Origin: Methanomicrobium sp. W14 | GTDB taxonomy: Archaea; Halobacteriota; Methanomicrobia; Methanomicrobiales; Methanomicrobiaceae | DNA length: 64,000 bases | Reading direction: 5' to 3' | Assembly (NCBI RefSeq): GCF_017875315.1 | Contig: NZ_JAGGMM010000003.1 | Coordinates: 124,001 to 188,000, forward strand | Part shown: in pieces, positions 42,949 through 53,119 of the stretch | How positions within the stretch are numbered: the stretch's first letter is position 1 | Layout: each line of letters begins with the position of its first letter | Made by a program: the position numbers and the translations under genes | Notes under the pieces: generated by a model | The model's database searches: none | Told to the model about the DNA's origin: nothing | What the model saw: only the letters and a program-made list of their open reading frames with translations

Positions 42949-44211
42949 ATGCAGTCCGAGATAAATCCGTGGTCAAGCAGGCAGAATATTGACACGGAAA
43001 AACTATTCCGTGATTTTGGTATAAAACCCGCAGGACAGGCTATAAAAGATCTGAAAAATCCCCCTGTCTTTTTCAGGAGAGGAATCGTTGCAGGCCAGAG
43101 AGACTATGCCGCTGTTGCAGACGCAATAGAAAACCACAAAAAATTCTATGTTATGACAGGCTTTATGCCGTCGGGGCACCCCCATCTGGGACACCTGATG
43201 GTCATGAAGGAAGTGGTCTGGCATACACTGATGGGAGGTACAGGCTATATCTCGGTTGCAGACAGGGAGGCACACGCGGTACGCGGGATATCCTGGGATA
43301 AATGTAAGGAATTCGGAAAAGAGTATCTCAAATGCATATATGCTCTCGGATACAGGGGAAACACATACTTCCAGAGCGAAAACAACCCCTTAAAGGACCT
43401 TGCCTTCGAAAGTGCCACAAAAATAAATTTCTCGGAGCTTTCGGCAATATACGGCTTTACCCAGGAGACTTCCCTTGCACACGCAATGAGCGTTGCAACT
43501 CAGGTCGCGGACATCCTCTACCCGCAGACGAGAGAAGGGCCTGCACCGACAGTCGTTCCTGTAGGAATCGACCAGGACCCTCATATAAGACTTACAAGGG
43601 ACGTTGCCGGAAAACTCAGGATGTTTACCGTAATCGACCTTGAATCCGGATCTCCCGGTGTAAGCATACGCTCAAAAAATGCCCCTGTTAAAGCGATGGA
43701 CAAACTGGAAAAAGCATTTCCTGGATGCAAAAGATACGAAGGTCACATTGACGTATACGGTGCAGACAGGGACTTAGTTGAAAAAACGGTAAGAGAGACA
43801 GAGCTGGACTGCGGCGGATACGGATTCTACCTTCCTTCAGCAACATACCACACCTTCCTCCAGGGGCTGATGGGTGGAAAAATGTCGTCAAGTGTTCCCG
43901 AGAGTCTTTTCAGGTTCGACGAGCCTGAAAAGGATATCAGGAAAAAAATAATGAACGCTCTCACCGGGGGAAGAATGACCCTTGAAGAGCAGAAAAGACT
44001 AGGGGGAGAACCTGAAAAATGCTCGGTGTACCTCTTAAACCTGTTCCATATGCAGGAGGACGACGAAGAGCTGAAGGATATGCGGTGTGCATGCAGGGAG
44101 GGAAGACTTATGTGCGGAACCTGCAAAAAAGAGACATTTGAAAGGGTCAAAACATTTTTGAAGGACTTCAATGAAAAGATGGACGAAGTCTCACATATGG
44201 TGGAGGAATAG
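42949..44211 (+). CDS. trpS: Tryptophanyl-tRNA synthetase
   Basis: Class I aminoacyl-tRNA synthetase charging tRNA-Trp. 420 residues. The HIGH-type motif is SGHPHLGH in GFMPSGHPHLGHLMV and the KMSKS-type motif is GKMSSSVPES. QTREGPAPTVVPVGIDQDPH is the archaeal/eukaryal signature. A C-terminal CACREGRLMCGTC cysteine group may bind zinc. The first of three synthetase genes in a row; pheS follows within 3 bp. Confidence 0.97.
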   Translation: MQSEINPWSSRQNIDTEKLFRDFGIKPAGQAIKDLKNPPVFFRRGIVAGQRDYAAVADAIENHKKFYVMTGFMPSGHPHLGHLMVMKEVVWHTLMGGTGYISVADREAHAVRGISWDKCKEFGKEYLKCIYALGYRGNTYFQSENNPLKDLAFESATKINFSELSAIYGFTQETSLAHAMSVATQVADILYPQTREGPAPTVVPVGIDQDPHIRLTRDVAGKLRMFTVIDLESGSPGVSIRSKNAPVKAMDKLEKAFPGCKRYEGHIDVYGADRDLVEKTVRETELDCGGYGFYLPSATYHTFLQGLMGGKMSSSVPESLFRFDEPEKDIRKKIMNALTGGRMTLEEQKRLGGEPEKCSVYLLNLFHMQEDDEELKDMRCACREGRLMCGTCKKETFERVKTFLKDFNEKMDEVSHMVEE

Positions 44212-44213
44212 AC

Positions 44214-45863
44214 TTGGTGGAGCTTACATACAACGAAAAAAGGCTGCTTGCCGTATTAAAACCTCTTAAAGACGCGGAAGAGGCGAGAAAAAAGACCCAG
44301 AGAACGATTAATGATACGGTAAAGGATGTTACTGATATAAGAAAATCGGAATTAAACCCCCTGCGTGACGTCCTGAACATTCTGGAAGAGACCAGAAACA
44401 TTGCAATAAACCCCATAAAAAAGGCCCTTGAACTCTTTGAGGATGCCGCCGAAGAAAAACTTGGCCCCGTATCAGACCTTGACCGTCCTGAGGCAGCCTA
44501 TCTTGCAAAGATAATGGACACGACGGAAGAGGCGGTCGTCCAGTACGCAGGCCTTCTCCAGACAAAAGGCCTCGTGGACCTCCGGAAGAAAGTATCGGTA
44601 AAATACACCCTCACGGAAGAAGGCAGAAAATACGCAGCCGAAGGCCTGCCTGAAAGAGTTCTTTTTGACTCATTCGTGGACAGTATACCGGTAACAGACC
44701 TCCAGTCCCACCCGCAGGCAAAGCTTGGAATCGGGTGGCTCAGAAAGAAAAGATGGGTCTCGATAAAGGACGGCATCGTAACGAAGATGTCGGATGCCCC
44801 GTTCGGAGACGATGAGATTGCACTTAAAAACCCCACCGCCGAAAGCCCCGGGATAAAAGACCTCCTGAAGAGAAAACTTGTAGAAGAAAAGGAGACACCG
44901 GAGTTTCGGGTATCTCTTACGACAGAAGGAGAGATACTTGTAGAGACCGGCCTTGACCTGAGAATCGAAGCAGGAACACTTACTTCGGAGCAGATAAGAA
45001 CCGGGGAATGGTCAAATCTCAAACTCCGCAGGTACAGTGTAAAAACTCCTCCAAAACGTATCTTTGCCGGAAAAAAACACCCTTACCAGAGCCTTATAGA
45101 TGAGATGAGGAAAATCCTGATAAGCATGGGTTTCACCGAAATATACGGCGGAATTGTGCAGGGCTCATTCTGGAATTTCGATGCTCTCTTCCAGCCCCAG
45201 GACCACCCGGCACGTGAGATGCAGGACACGTTCTTTTTGGACATGAACCAGGAGCTTCCGGAAAACTACGAAGTGATAAGAGATATCCACGAATTCGGCG
45301 GAGACACCTCGTCGACAGGCTGGGGAGGCGTCTGGAAAGAGGAAAAGGCAAAGCAGTGCGTATTAAGGACGCACACGACAGGCCTTTCAATCCAGTACCT
45401 CAAAGACCACCCGCAGGGCCCGTCGAAGGCCTTCTGCATTGGCCGTGTATACAGGCGCGAAGCGATTGACCCGACGCATACGCCGGAGTTCGAACAGCTT
45501 GAAGGAATAGTCATGGACGACAACGTCTCGTTCAGGCACCTTATGGGATTTTTGAAAGAGCTTTACCACAGGATGGGATTCGAAAACGTCAGGTTCCGCC
45601 CGGCGTATTTCCCTTACACAGAGCCTTCCGTGGAACCCGAGGTGTACGTCGACGGCCTCGGGTGGGTTGAACTCGGCGGGGCCGGAATATTCCGCGAGGA
45701 GGTAACAGCACCCTGGGGAGTAAAATACCCGGTCCTTGCATGGGGGCTTGGGGTATCACGTGTCGCGATGCTCAAAATGGGCCTGAAGGACTTAAGGCAG
45801 CTCTACAGGAGTGATATCGAATGGATAAGAGAGAGCCCTGTCAACAAAAAACTGGAGGACTAA
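44214..45863 (+). CDS. pheS: Phenylalanyl-tRNA synthetase alpha subunit
   Basis: Class II catalytic subunit. Motif regions are visible in [63 protein letters not shown] and [17 protein letters not shown]. 549 residues, longer than the ~500 usual because a charged helical stretch (about residues 22-86) interrupts the N-terminal winged helix between LKPLKDAEE and DRPEAAYLA. Start TTG 44214 has GGAGG 7 nt upstream; GTG 44217 gives a more usual MELT start. Confidence 0.95.
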   Translation: MVELTYNEKRLLAVLKPLKDAEEARKKTQRTINDTVKDVTDIRKSELNPLRDVLNILEETRNIAINPIKKALELFEDAAEEKLGPVSDLDRPEAAYLAKIMDTTEEAVVQYAGLLQTKGLVDLRKKVSVKYTLTEEGRKYAAEGLPERVLFDSFVDSIPVTDLQSHPQAKLGIGWLRKKRWVSIKDGIVTKMSDAPFGDDEIALKNPTAESPGIKDLLKRKLVEEKETPEFRVSLTTEGEILVETGLDLRIEAGTLTSEQIRTGEWSNLKLRRYSVKTPPKRIFAGKKHPYQSLIDEMRKILISMGFTEIYGGIVQGSFWNFDALFQPQDHPAREMQDTFFLDMNQELPENYEVIRDIHEFGGDTSSTGWGGVWKEEKAKQCVLRTHTTGLSIQYLKDHPQGPSKAFCIGRVYRREAIDPTHTPEFEQLEGIVMDDNVSFRHLMGFLKELYHRMGFENVRFRPAYFPYTEPSVEPEVYVDGLGWVELGGAGIFREEVTAPWGVKYPVLAWGLGVSRVAMLKMGLKDLRQLYRSDIEWIRESPVNKKLED

Positions 45864-45864
45864 A

Positions 45865-47502
45865 ATGGCGATTATAACTCTTCCATACAAATATCTCGAG
45901 AGCCTCACAGGTGTCTCAAAGGATATCATCATAGACAGGCTTCCGATGATTGCGGCCGACATCGAAAGGTACGAGGACGACCACTTCGACGTGGAATTCT
46001 TCCCTGACAGACCTGACATGTTCTCTACGGAAGGTGTGGCCCGTGCGATGAGAGGGTTCCTGGAAATAGAGACAGGTCTCGAGAAATACGATGTCAGACC
46101 GTCTGGAATAAGTTTCTCAGTGGACGAAGGCCTCAAAGAGATAAGGCCCTATATAGCATCCGCCGTCATAAGAGGGCTGAACTTCACCGAAGAATCAATA
46201 CAGAGCCTCATGGGACTCCAGGAAGCGCTGCACTGGGCTGTCGGCCGCGGAAGGGCCAAGGTTGCAATAGGAGTCCATGACCTCGACAGGGTGAAGCCAC
46301 CATTTTCATATATCGCTTCAGAAAGAAGCAGAAAATTCGTCCCCCTCGACTTCGACCGTTCCATGACGATGGACGAGATACTAAAGGAGCACCCGAAAGG
46401 AAAAGACTATGCACACCTCGTCAACAAATTCGACAGGTTCCCTCTTATAGTCGACTCGGAAGACAATGTCCTGTCATTTCCGCCGATAATAAACGGCGAA
46501 CTGACAAAGGTCACTACAGAGACCGGAAACATCCTCCTCGACTGCACCGGGACCGACAAAAAAGCGGTGATGATTGCGGCAAACATCATATGCACCGCCC
46601 TTGCCGAGGCAGGCGGAAAGGTTGAGAGCGTGGACGTTTCCGGAGAGATAATGCCGTCTCTTGAGCCGGCGGAAAGAACCGTAAAAGTTTCGGAATGCAA
46701 CCGTCTCATAGGCTTTAACCTCTCTGTCGAAAGCATGACAGAAATGCTTGAGAAGATGCGTTTCGGCGCAGAGCCGCTTGACGAAGAGAACGTCAGGGTC
46801 CTTATACCGTGCTACCGTGCCGACATTATGCATGACTGGGATATATTCGAGGACGTCGCGATAGCCTACGGGTTCGACAACTTAAAAGCAGAGCTGCCCG
46901 ACACTTTCACAATCGGAAAGGAGCATGTTCTCCAGAAAAATATGGGCACGGCAAGGACTATCATGGCAGGCCTGGGCTTTATCGAGATGATGCCTTTTAC
47001 TCTTTCAAACGAGAGAATCATGTATGAGAACATGCAGAGAAGCATTCCCGACTACGCACTGTTCGTCCTCCACCCCATATCGGAGGAGCAGACCCTCGTA
47101 AGGACAGACATACTCCCGCTTTTAATGGAGACTCTCAAGATAAACCAGCACAGGGAGCTTCCCCAGAAGCTGTTTGCAACCGGAGACGTCGTCCACGGAA
47201 GGGAGACATTCCAGAAGGTTGCAGGTGTAACAATGCACACAGACGCCGATTTTTCGGAGATTTACGCCATATTCGATGCTTTTATGCACGAACTCGGTGT
47301 CGAGTACACTGTCAGGGAATCCGAGGACCAGGCATTTATTGACGGAAGACGTGCGGATGTCTTTGTAAAAGACAGGCTTGCGGGTGTTTTCGGGGAAATT
47401 CACCCCCAGGTTATACAAAACTTCGAAATGGACCAGCCGGTATCGGGATTCGAACTGGACTTAAGGATTCTTAACGGGCAGTGCAGCCGGAACACAGAGT
47501 GA
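45865..47502 (+). CDS. pheT: Phenylalanyl-tRNA synthetase beta subunit
   Basis: Editing and tRNA-binding subunit, archaeal/eukaryal type (545 residues, without the bacterial N-terminal OB extension). [20 protein letters not shown], a B3/4 editing region with [21 protein letters not shown], and the class II-like [23 protein letters not shown] are readable, then [12 protein letters not shown] near the end. One base after the pheS stop. T-runs after 47528 probably end the transcript. Confidence 0.96.
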   Translation: MAIITLPYKYLESLTGVSKDIIIDRLPMIAADIERYEDDHFDVEFFPDRPDMFSTEGVARAMRGFLEIETGLEKYDVRPSGISFSVDEGLKEIRPYIASAVIRGLNFTEESIQSLMGLQEALHWAVGRGRAKVAIGVHDLDRVKPPFSYIASERSRKFVPLDFDRSMTMDEILKEHPKGKDYAHLVNKFDRFPLIVDSEDNVLSFPPIINGELTKVTTETGNILLDCTGTDKKAVMIAANIICTALAEAGGKVESVDVSGEIMPSLEPAERTVKVSECNRLIGFNLSVESMTEMLEKMRFGAEPLDEENVRVLIPCYRADIMHDWDIFEDVAIAYGFDNLKAELPDTFTIGKEHVLQKNMGTARTIMAGLGFIEMMPFTLSNERIMYENMQRSIPDYALFVLHPISEEQTLVRTDILPLLMETLKINQHRELPQKLFATGDVVHGRETFQKVAGVTMHTDADFSEIYAIFDAFMHELGVEYTVRESEDQAFIDGRRADVFVKDRLAGVFGEIHPQVIQNFEMDQPVSGFELDLRILNGQCSRNTE

Positions 47503-47564
47503 AGAATCCTTTTCAGAACATTATCAATATTTTTTGGCTTTTTTTCAGGAAAACCGGTTATTAT

Positions 47565-48215
47565 TCATGCGGATTTTCCGGTGAACCTGTCTTTATAAAA
47601 ATTATTCTGGCTGATATACAACGCTGCAACAGGATTATGGCCAAGGGCCCGGTCTTTGACTATAAGAGGTGTTGTTTCTCCCTTACAATGGCGAAGGAAA
47701 AGGATATCATGACCGACACAAAGTCCTGCCATTATGTTTAACTCTGTTTTTTCGCGGTTAAGCACCTCTGCCTGGAGTATCGGATTGCAAAAGATATTCC
47801 CTTTCAGTCCCACATCCTGCGGGCAGATTTCGCCGCAAAGGCAGCAAACCGAGACAACTTCAAAGCCGTTTTCTTCAAGAATCCCGGATAATAACTTTGA
47901 TTCAAACAATAACGCATAGCACGTGGCAATTCCCAGTTTCTTCATTCCACGTATCTTTGCATACTCAATTATTTCATCAACCCTTGTCCAGGAATATTTT
48001 TCCCGCGGCTTTTCAGGATCAAGAATCCTGCTCATCAGAATCTGCCAGCCCTGAATCACTGCCTGGTTTTCAGGCAGATTATACTTTTCTTTTGTTTCCT
48101 CAATTAAATCCTTATACTTAACTGTAGGACAGGATGACGGCACTCTGCCTTTCTTTTCTATGGTACTGCACCTTAGAACATTACATTTTACACAATGCGG
48201 GCTAAATTTCTCCAT
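47565..48215 (-). CDS. DUF1847 cysteine-rich putative metal-binding protein
   Basis: 216 residues. Cysteine motifs at the N-terminus (HCVKCNVLRCS, SCPT) and centre (CCLCGEICPQDVG, FCNPILQAEVLN, GLCVGHDILFLRH) match the DUF1847 group of predicted metal-binding proteins found in methanogens and anaerobes. The central LGIATCYALLFESKLLSGIL looks Rossmann-like. Function unknown. Divergent from the HxlR regulator with under 100 bp between start codons, so probably controlled by it. Confidence 0.8.
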   Translation of the reverse strand: MEKFSPHCVKCNVLRCSTIEKKGRVPSSCPTVKYKDLIEETKEKYNLPENQAVIQGWQILMSRILDPEKPREKYSWTRVDEIIEYAKIRGMKKLGIATCYALLFESKLLSGILEENGFEVVSVCCLCGEICPQDVGLKGNIFCNPILQAEVLNREKTELNIMAGLCVGHDILFLRHCKGETTPLIVKDRALGHNPVAALYISQNNFYKDRFTGKSA

Positions 48216-48252
48216 AATTATGCTCCGTTTTTTACATATTCATGATTACCCC

Positions 48253-48311
48253 TATAGTTATTTATACAAATCAGGAATACAAAACTAATATAGTTATAAA
48301 AAAATAACTAT
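48253..48311 (+). promoter_or_regulatory. HxlR operator candidate in the DUF1847/hxlR spacer
   Basis: A perfect 8-bp inverted repeat, ATAGTTAT (48290-48297) and ATAACTAT (48304-48311) around six A residues, ends one base before the hxlR ATG. A further half-site TATAGTTAT at 48253-48261 points to the DUF1847 side. Size and symmetry suit a dimeric winged-helix repressor. Confidence 0.55.
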
Positions 48312-48312
48312 T

Positions 48313-48666
48313 ATGGATTCTCCGTTAAAATCCGATATAAAATCCAAATGCCTCATAGATTTATTTATTGAAATTCTGGGAAACAAATGGAATATTCTCA
48401 TAATCTGGCACCTGCGTAATCATGCACTACGATTTACGGACCTGCAGAAAAAAATGCATGGAGTAAATTCAAATACCCTTACATCTCATCTCCGTGAACT
48501 TGAAGATCAAAAGATAATATCCAGGGTAATGTTTCCTGAAATTCCGCCCCGCGTTGAATATTCACTGACTGAAAATGGAAAAGCACTTTTCCCCGTATTT
48601 GATGCACTCAGGATCTGGGGAACACATTACCTGGAATCCGAGGGCATGAAAATGGACGTCTGCTGA
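48313..48666 (+). CDS. HxlR-family winged-helix transcriptional regulator
   Basis: 117 residues, one domain. The HxlR pattern is clear: LGNKWNILIIWHLRNHALRFTDL, then GVNSNTLTSHLRELEDQKII as recognition helix region, and the wing PPRVEYSLTENGKAL. Acts as a DNA-binding dimer in the cytoplasm. The palindrome next to its start and the divergent DUF1847 gene suggest autoregulation and control of that neighbour. Confidence 0.92.
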   Translation: MDSPLKSDIKSKCLIDLFIEILGNKWNILIIWHLRNHALRFTDLQKKMHGVNSNTLTSHLRELEDQKIISRVMFPEIPPRVEYSLTENGKALFPVFDALRIWGTHYLESEGMKMDVC

Positions 48667-48930
48667 TTCATATAATTAAGTTAAATGAAGATATATCTCC
48701 CGGAAATTTTTCGGTATAAATAAACCTGCAGACCGCAACCGGGGAATGAGAATATTTTCAACCGGCAACAAAAACCAGTTACGTCCTGGATTTTACTGCA
48801 TCCAGGGCAATTCATACTTATACCGGAGAACTCATTTATTTTTTCGGACTGCTAAAGTCAGGCTCAATGTTACTACAGAATTAATTGAATAATTCTATAT
48901 ACTGATAAACTGCACTTCCTTTTGATACTG

Positions 48931-50664
48931 ATGGCTAAAATACTGGTCTGGTCTATATTTTTTGCCGCTGCAATATTCATTGCACTGGCACCGCCCGTTA
49001 TTGCGGATAACACTACAAACACCACAGGTTCAGATGATGCTTTTCTTACGGTAACATCAGACCCCTCCGGCGCAGATGTAGCAATTAACGGCAAAGACAT
49101 AGGAACGACACCCGTTACAGGCTATAAACTTGTCGCGGGGACATATACCCTGTCCTTCTCAAAAAATGGATATGAAGATAAATCACAGAGCGTCACACTC
49201 TCTGCCGCCGAACAAAAGGCGGTTTCAGTAACCCTTGAGCCAGTACCGACTCCGACACCAACTCCAACACAAACTAAAACACCTGCACCTACACCCACAC
49301 CTTCCCCAACACAGACTAAAACGCCTGCACCTACACCCACACCAACCCCAACACAAACTAAAACGCCTGCACCTACACCCACACCAACCCCAACACAAAC
49401 TAAAACGCCTGCACCTACCGTGACTCCTGCTCCTACTCAGACAGCCGCCCCCGGGATAGGATGGTACAATGTCCACTGCAATGTCGACGGAGCGTCAGTC
49501 TATTTTGACGGAAACTACATGGGAGAGATAAAAGGAGGAATGCTTTCAGTCCAGTGGACAGTAGGTTCATCAGGGTACTCCACTGTCACTGTTGAAAAAC
49601 AGGGATATACGACAGCATCACAGAGTCTTCCGGCAGCACCTCCGGCAGGCCAGACTGTTGATGCATATGTAACGCTCCAGGCGCAAACGACATCAGGCGG
49701 ACAGCTTACAGTTGACACGACTCCTTTGGGTGCAAGTCTTTACGTGGACAAAATCTTCAAAGGGACGACTCCTCTGACTGTAAGTCTCAGTTCAGGGGTC
49801 CATTACATCGACATCGCGAAAAGCGGCTACAACCAGGTCACAGACACTGTCAGCATTTCAGACGGAGCGAGTAAAACAAGATATTATACGCTTGAACAGG
49901 CTTCCTCCTACGGGACTCTTGTAGTAACATCAAACCCGACAGGTGCCCAGGTCTATGTAGACGGTGCAAATACTGGAAGAGCTCCCGTGAAAATAAACAA
50001 CATCCCGGCAGGAAGCCACACAGTAACTGTTTCTGCAAACGGATATTATGACTGGACGAACAGCCAGTACGTAAACGCAGGCTCGGTCGCAACAGTCAAC
50101 GCCGCCCTGACCCCCGTCCCGGACCAGACGACAGGGCATATATATGCATCGTCAACACCCGGAGATGCTGAAGTTTACTTAAACGGAGCTTATATGGGGC
50201 AGACCGGAGAAAACAGCCCGTATGACCTTGTGGTGAACCCGGGCACCTACAAGGTCTCAATTGAAAAAACAGGATACCGGGATTATGACACCCAGGTCTC
50301 CGTTTCGGCAGGCCAGACGGTAAACGTAAACACAGACCTTGTCTTCATTACCGATCCCCTCACAGGCTCGATAAGCATAAATTCAAACCCATCCGGTGCA
50401 AACGCCTACGTAGACGACGTCTACAAAGGGATTACAAATTTTACTGTTCCGGGAATATCGTCAGGACAACATGAAGTAACCTTAAAACTCTCAGGATATG
50501 ATGATTCTACAGGAAAAATCACTGTCACTGCGGGTGGGACGGCAACTGTATCAGTCGACATGAAACCTGAGTCAGAACCGAAAAAGTCTCCGGGCTTTGG
50601 CGCACCACTGGGAGTTCTGGCTATAATTACGGTATTTGCGATATTAAAACGCAAATATAACTGA
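48931..50664 (+). CDS. PEGA-repeat surface protein with PT-rich linker and PGF-CTERM anchor
   Basis: 577-residue secreted protein. Signal peptide ([19 protein letters not shown]), one PEGA domain ([20 protein letters not shown]), a Pro/Thr linker encoded by four 42-bp units, then five more PEGA-type domains (for example [36 protein letters not shown]). The C-terminus [20 protein letters not shown] plus KRK is a PGF-CTERM sorting signal, as used by archaeosortase A with lipid attachment. The linker is a likely O-glycosylation zone. ATG 48931 is chosen over TTG 48922. Cell-surface role; partner unknown. Confidence 0.88.
   Translation: MAKILVWSIFFAAAIFIALAPPVIADNTTNTTGSDDAFLTVTSDPSGADVAINGKDIGTTPVTGYKLVAGTYTLSFSKNGYEDKSQSVTLSAAEQKAVSVTLEPVPTPTPTPTQTKTPAPTPTPSPTQTKTPAPTPTPTPTQTKTPAPTPTPTPTQTKTPAPTVTPAPTQTAAPGIGWYNVHCNVDGASVYFDGNYMGEIKGGMLSVQWTVGSSGYSTVTVEKQGYTTASQSLPAAPPAGQTVDAYVTLQAQTTSGGQLTVDTTPLGASLYVDKIFKGTTPLTVSLSSGVHYIDIAKSGYNQVTDTVSISDGASKTRYYTLEQASSYGTLVVTSNPTGAQVYVDGANTGRAPVKINNIPAGSHTVTVSANGYYDWTNSQYVNAGSVATVNAALTPVPDQTTGHIYASSTPGDAEVYLNGAYMGQTGENSPYDLVVNPGTYKVSIEKTGYRDYDTQVSVSAGQTVNVNTDLVFITDPLTGSISINSNPSGANAYVDDVYKGITNFTVPGISSGQHEVTLKLSGYDDSTGKITVTAGGTATVSVDMKPESEPKKSPGFGAPLGVLAIITVFAILKRKYN
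49255..49422 (+). repeat. Four 42-bp tandem repeats in the PEGA protein gene
   Basis: Units at 49255, 49297, 49339 and 49381, each coding for 14 residues of the form [14 protein letters not shown]. Units 3 and 4 are almost identical, unit 2 has a few substitutions. In-frame length keeps the protein intact if copy number changes. Confidence 0.9.
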
Positions 50665-50671
50665 TTTTTTT
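50665..50671 (+). terminator. T-run after the PEGA protein gene
   Basis: Seven consecutive T bases directly after the TGA stop, extended by TATTTT, typical of archaeal termination. Confidence 0.4.
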
Positions 50672-50798
50672 ATTTTCGCACTTTCACACCACACGCGGCG
50701 AGGTCGTTTATATCCAAAATTCCAACTATTATGACGTCGGCATGCAGATACCTGCATGAAACGGCAACAATTGAAGAAATAGTAGGTTAGTGAAGAAA

Positions 50799-51302
50799 AT
50801 GACTGATTTTATTGAGACCGGAAGCTCAAAAAGCGCCGTCAGAAATCTCGAAAAGCCTGTGGAAGACATCGCATCCTTTGATGCCATGATAAGCAGAATC
50901 GTCTCCGAAAACCCGTTTGAATGCACTGATTACTCCTATGGCGGTGAAGATTTCCTTGGGATAACCAGAAACAGGGAATACTATACCGCAAAAATAAATT
51001 TTGAAGACGATAATGCAAAAGTGACAGGCTCAGTATCAGTAAAAGCACCGTCAGTTAACTCCTTCGGCTCGGCAGCGGAAAAAATCGTTTCTGATACTGA
51101 ACTTGCAGGGACAATAGGTGCAGACCCTGTAAGGGACAGCTCGAAAGATGCATATTACTGCCAGCTGAAATGCCACGATGCAAACGGTGAAACATATTAC
51201 GTAACCTTTACCCGCTCAAAAGTCAGGGTATCCTCCTACGAAGACGACGCAATTATGGCAAGAATAGAAAACTGGGCAGACACGGTTGATATTTTGTCAT
51301 AA
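50799..51302 (+). CDS. Unknown small acidic protein
   Basis: 167 residues, soluble, no recognised domain. The sequence is acidic with beta-type alternation (YYTAKINFEDDNAKVTGSVS, ETYYVTFTRSKVRVSSYED), two cysteines in YCQLKCHD and a C-terminal helix ending ENWADTVDIL. ATG 50799 is used, GTG 50790 is the alternative. It may form a unit with the small protein at 51388. Confidence 0.65.
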   Translation: MTDFIETGSSKSAVRNLEKPVEDIASFDAMISRIVSENPFECTDYSYGGEDFLGITRNREYYTAKINFEDDNAKVTGSVSVKAPSVNSFGSAAEKIVSDTELAGTIGADPVRDSSKDAYYCQLKCHDANGETYYVTFTRSKVRVSSYEDDAIMARIENWADTVDILS

Positions 51303-51387
51303 GAAAAAAAGCTTTCAAAAAAAGATTTGGATTTTTCCCGCGATTTTTCCGGGGCAAAACCATCTTTTAAACTTAACTGAGGATAAT

Positions 51388-51627
51388 ATGGACCCTGAAG
51401 CTTTGCATGACCTTATTATCGAGACGAGCAGGGATGTAAAATGTATCCGCGAATCAATATCGGCAATAAAGGAAAAGGAGAATGAGATGGATGCAAGAAT
51501 CAGAAATCTCGAGAAAAACTTATCCAAAGCACCTGTCTCGTCCCTTAAAGAATCGCAAATTTCAGCCGGAATAGGTGCCGGTGCCGGCGGCATCGTTGCC
51601 TTTCTGATTAAACTCTTAGGGGGATAA
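51388..51627 (+). CDS. Small coiled-coil membrane protein (XhlA/holin-accessory-like architecture)
   Basis: 79 residues. Residues ~8-47 form a charged coiled coil (IIETSRDVKCIRESISAIKE, then MDARIRNLEKNL); residues ~60-77 are a glycine-rich membrane helix (AGIGAGAGGIVAFLIKLL). This layout resembles phage-derived XhlA-type proteins, but there are no phage genes nearby. ATG 51388 has GAGGA upstream; a longer frame from 51286 overlaps the previous gene and adds improbable sequence. Confidence 0.6.
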   Translation: MDPEALHDLIIETSRDVKCIRESISAIKEKENEMDARIRNLEKNLSKAPVSSLKESQISAGIGAGAGGIVAFLIKLLGG

Positions 51628-51801
51628 AAGATTCATTTTTTGTACAGAAAATAAACCGTGACATACATTTCTGCAATACTCCCCCTTTCAATAATTAAGA
51701 TTTCTGACTGTTCATTGGTTAAAAACTGTCGGAACTTTTTCTGGCATCAACGTTTAAGTCTTATTGGCTTCAAAGTATTCCTTTATTAAAAAAGAGGGCT
51801 T

Positions 51802-52242
51802 ATGACAGAGATAAAACCGATAGGGATAACAAGATCTCCGTATAAAATCCGCGGCGAGGCACCGAGGCAGGGAAGAGAGGAAGATTCTGTTGAGACCGTT
51901 ATAGAGATTTATGACGAATTTGAGGAGGGTCTCGGAGGTTTTGAAGGTATAAGCCACATAATAGTCCTTTTGTGGTTTGACAGGGCCGACAGAACGACGC
52001 TTTCCGGTACACCTCACGGGGCTGGCGGTGAAAAAAGACCGGTATTTACCATAAGAAGCCCCAACAGGCCAAATCCTATAGGTTTTGACATAGGGCGCAT
52101 CGTATCCGTCGACGGGAGAAGAATTACCGTATCAGGTCTTGACGCCCTTGACAACACCCCTGTCCTTGATATAAAGCCGTATGTGCCTTCTATTGACTGC
52201 GTTCCCGGTGCCAGCTACCCGGATAAAAAGAAAAAAGCATAA
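51802..52242 (+). CDS. TsaA/TrmO-type tRNA t6A methyltransferase
   Basis: 146-residue SAM-dependent enzyme with a beta-barrel fold, predicted to methylate N6-threonylcarbamoyladenosine at position 37 of tRNA. MTEIKPIGITRSPYK at the start, then FEGISHIIVLLWFDRAD and TIRSPNRPNPIGFDIGRIVS are diagnostic. Monocistronic. The family (also called VirR/TsaA) has few characterised members in archaea, so the tRNA substrate is by homology. Confidence 0.88.
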   Translation: MTEIKPIGITRSPYKIRGEAPRQGREEDSVETVIEIYDEFEEGLGGFEGISHIIVLLWFDRADRTTLSGTPHGAGGEKRPVFTIRSPNRPNPIGFDIGRIVSVDGRRITVSGLDALDNTPVLDIKPYVPSIDCVPGASYPDKKKKA

Positions 52243-52419
52243 TTCTCCGATTTTTTGAGTTTGAGTTAAGGAAGAGCAACAGGATATTTCTCCTGTTGGC
52301 TAAAAAAATAAGTACTTTCCTGTACCGCCGGCACACGTGCGATAATATTTAGTAAATACTTAATTAACAAATTATACAAATTATCTTTCAGGTTAACCGG
52401 ATGAAAAGAAACACCTTTT

Positions 52420-52824
52420 ATGCAGCGGCCTCAAGGAATAATAGTAGCCCTGATTTTCTGCCGGGTCGCCCTTTACTCCGGCTCAAAAGACCTCCCAGTG
52501 CCTGTAGTCACAATAGCGGCAATAGCCGGCGCTGCTGCAATCTATATACTGAGACTGAGACTCAAAATCGATGATGCCGTAATAGTCGACGGGATTAACT
52601 CGAAGATAAATGAAAAAGCGGGAATGAGAAAACTGCAGGTCCTGTGGGTGGTATTTTTAGCACTGACAATCTCAGGCTTTTCAACTGCAATGAGCATAGA
52701 AAACCCGCGTATCGGGGACAGGATTCTGCGTGGGTCTATAACGCAGCTGATTTTCCTTGCATCAATTCTGCTTATATACCCCGCGTTCAGGATATACTAC
52801 TCACGAAAATACAGAGGAGACTAG
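52420..52824 (+). CDS. DUF2178 membrane protein
   Basis: 134 residues with four predicted helices (residues ~7-20 weakly, 28-45, 73-92, 108-126). The stretch INEKAGMRKLQVLWVVFLAL between helices two and three is the DUF2178 signature. An XRE regulator starts 4 bp after its stop. Such membrane protein plus Cro-like regulator pairs are common in archaea; function is unknown. No SD is seen before ATG 52420, so it may be leaderless or start elsewhere. Confidence 0.75.
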   Translation: MQRPQGIIVALIFCRVALYSGSKDLPVPVVTIAAIAGAAAIYILRLRLKIDDAVIVDGINSKINEKAGMRKLQVLWVVFLALTISGFSTAMSIENPRIGDRILRGSITQLIFLASILLIYPAFRIYYSRKYRGD

Positions 52825-52828
52825 GAAA

Positions 52829-53026
52829 ATGAAGAATCGGATTAAAGTATTTCGTGCAATGTATGACCTCACGCAAAAAGCGCTTGCCGACGAACTGGGC
52901 GTCACAAGACAGACGATTCTTGCAATCGAAAAAGGGAAATATGACCCTTCCCTTGACCTTGCATTCAAGATAGCAAAACGGTTTAAGGTCACAATAGAGG
53001 ACGTCTTTACATATGAAAAAGAATGA
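52829..53026 (+). CDS. XRE-family helix-turn-helix regulator (YozG-like)
   Basis: 65 residues, nearly all one Cro/C1-type HTH: RAMYDLTQKALADELGVTRQ with recognition helix TRQTILAIEKGKYDPSLDLA and FKVTIEDVF. Minimal DNA-binding protein. Start ATG 52829 with AGGA just upstream; a longer reading from 52757 would overlap the DUF2178 gene. Confidence 0.92.
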   Translation: MKNRIKVFRAMYDLTQKALADELGVTRQTILAIEKGKYDPSLDLAFKIAKRFKVTIEDVFTYEKE

Positions 53027-53119
53027 TTTTTTATTTTACATGGCATGCCAAAAATAAAGGCCCATAAAGATAACCTGAAAACACAGGTATATACAGCAAG
53101 GGTCTATTGATGTACATAT

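Noticed and set aside
49255-49422. Possible CRISPR array
   Set aside because: The repeats are contiguous 42-bp coding units without spacers and lie in frame inside a secreted protein.
49122-49476. Repetitive minus-strand frames (Gly/Val- and Cys/Arg-rich)
   Set aside because: Produced by the 42-bp repeats of the PEGA gene read backwards.
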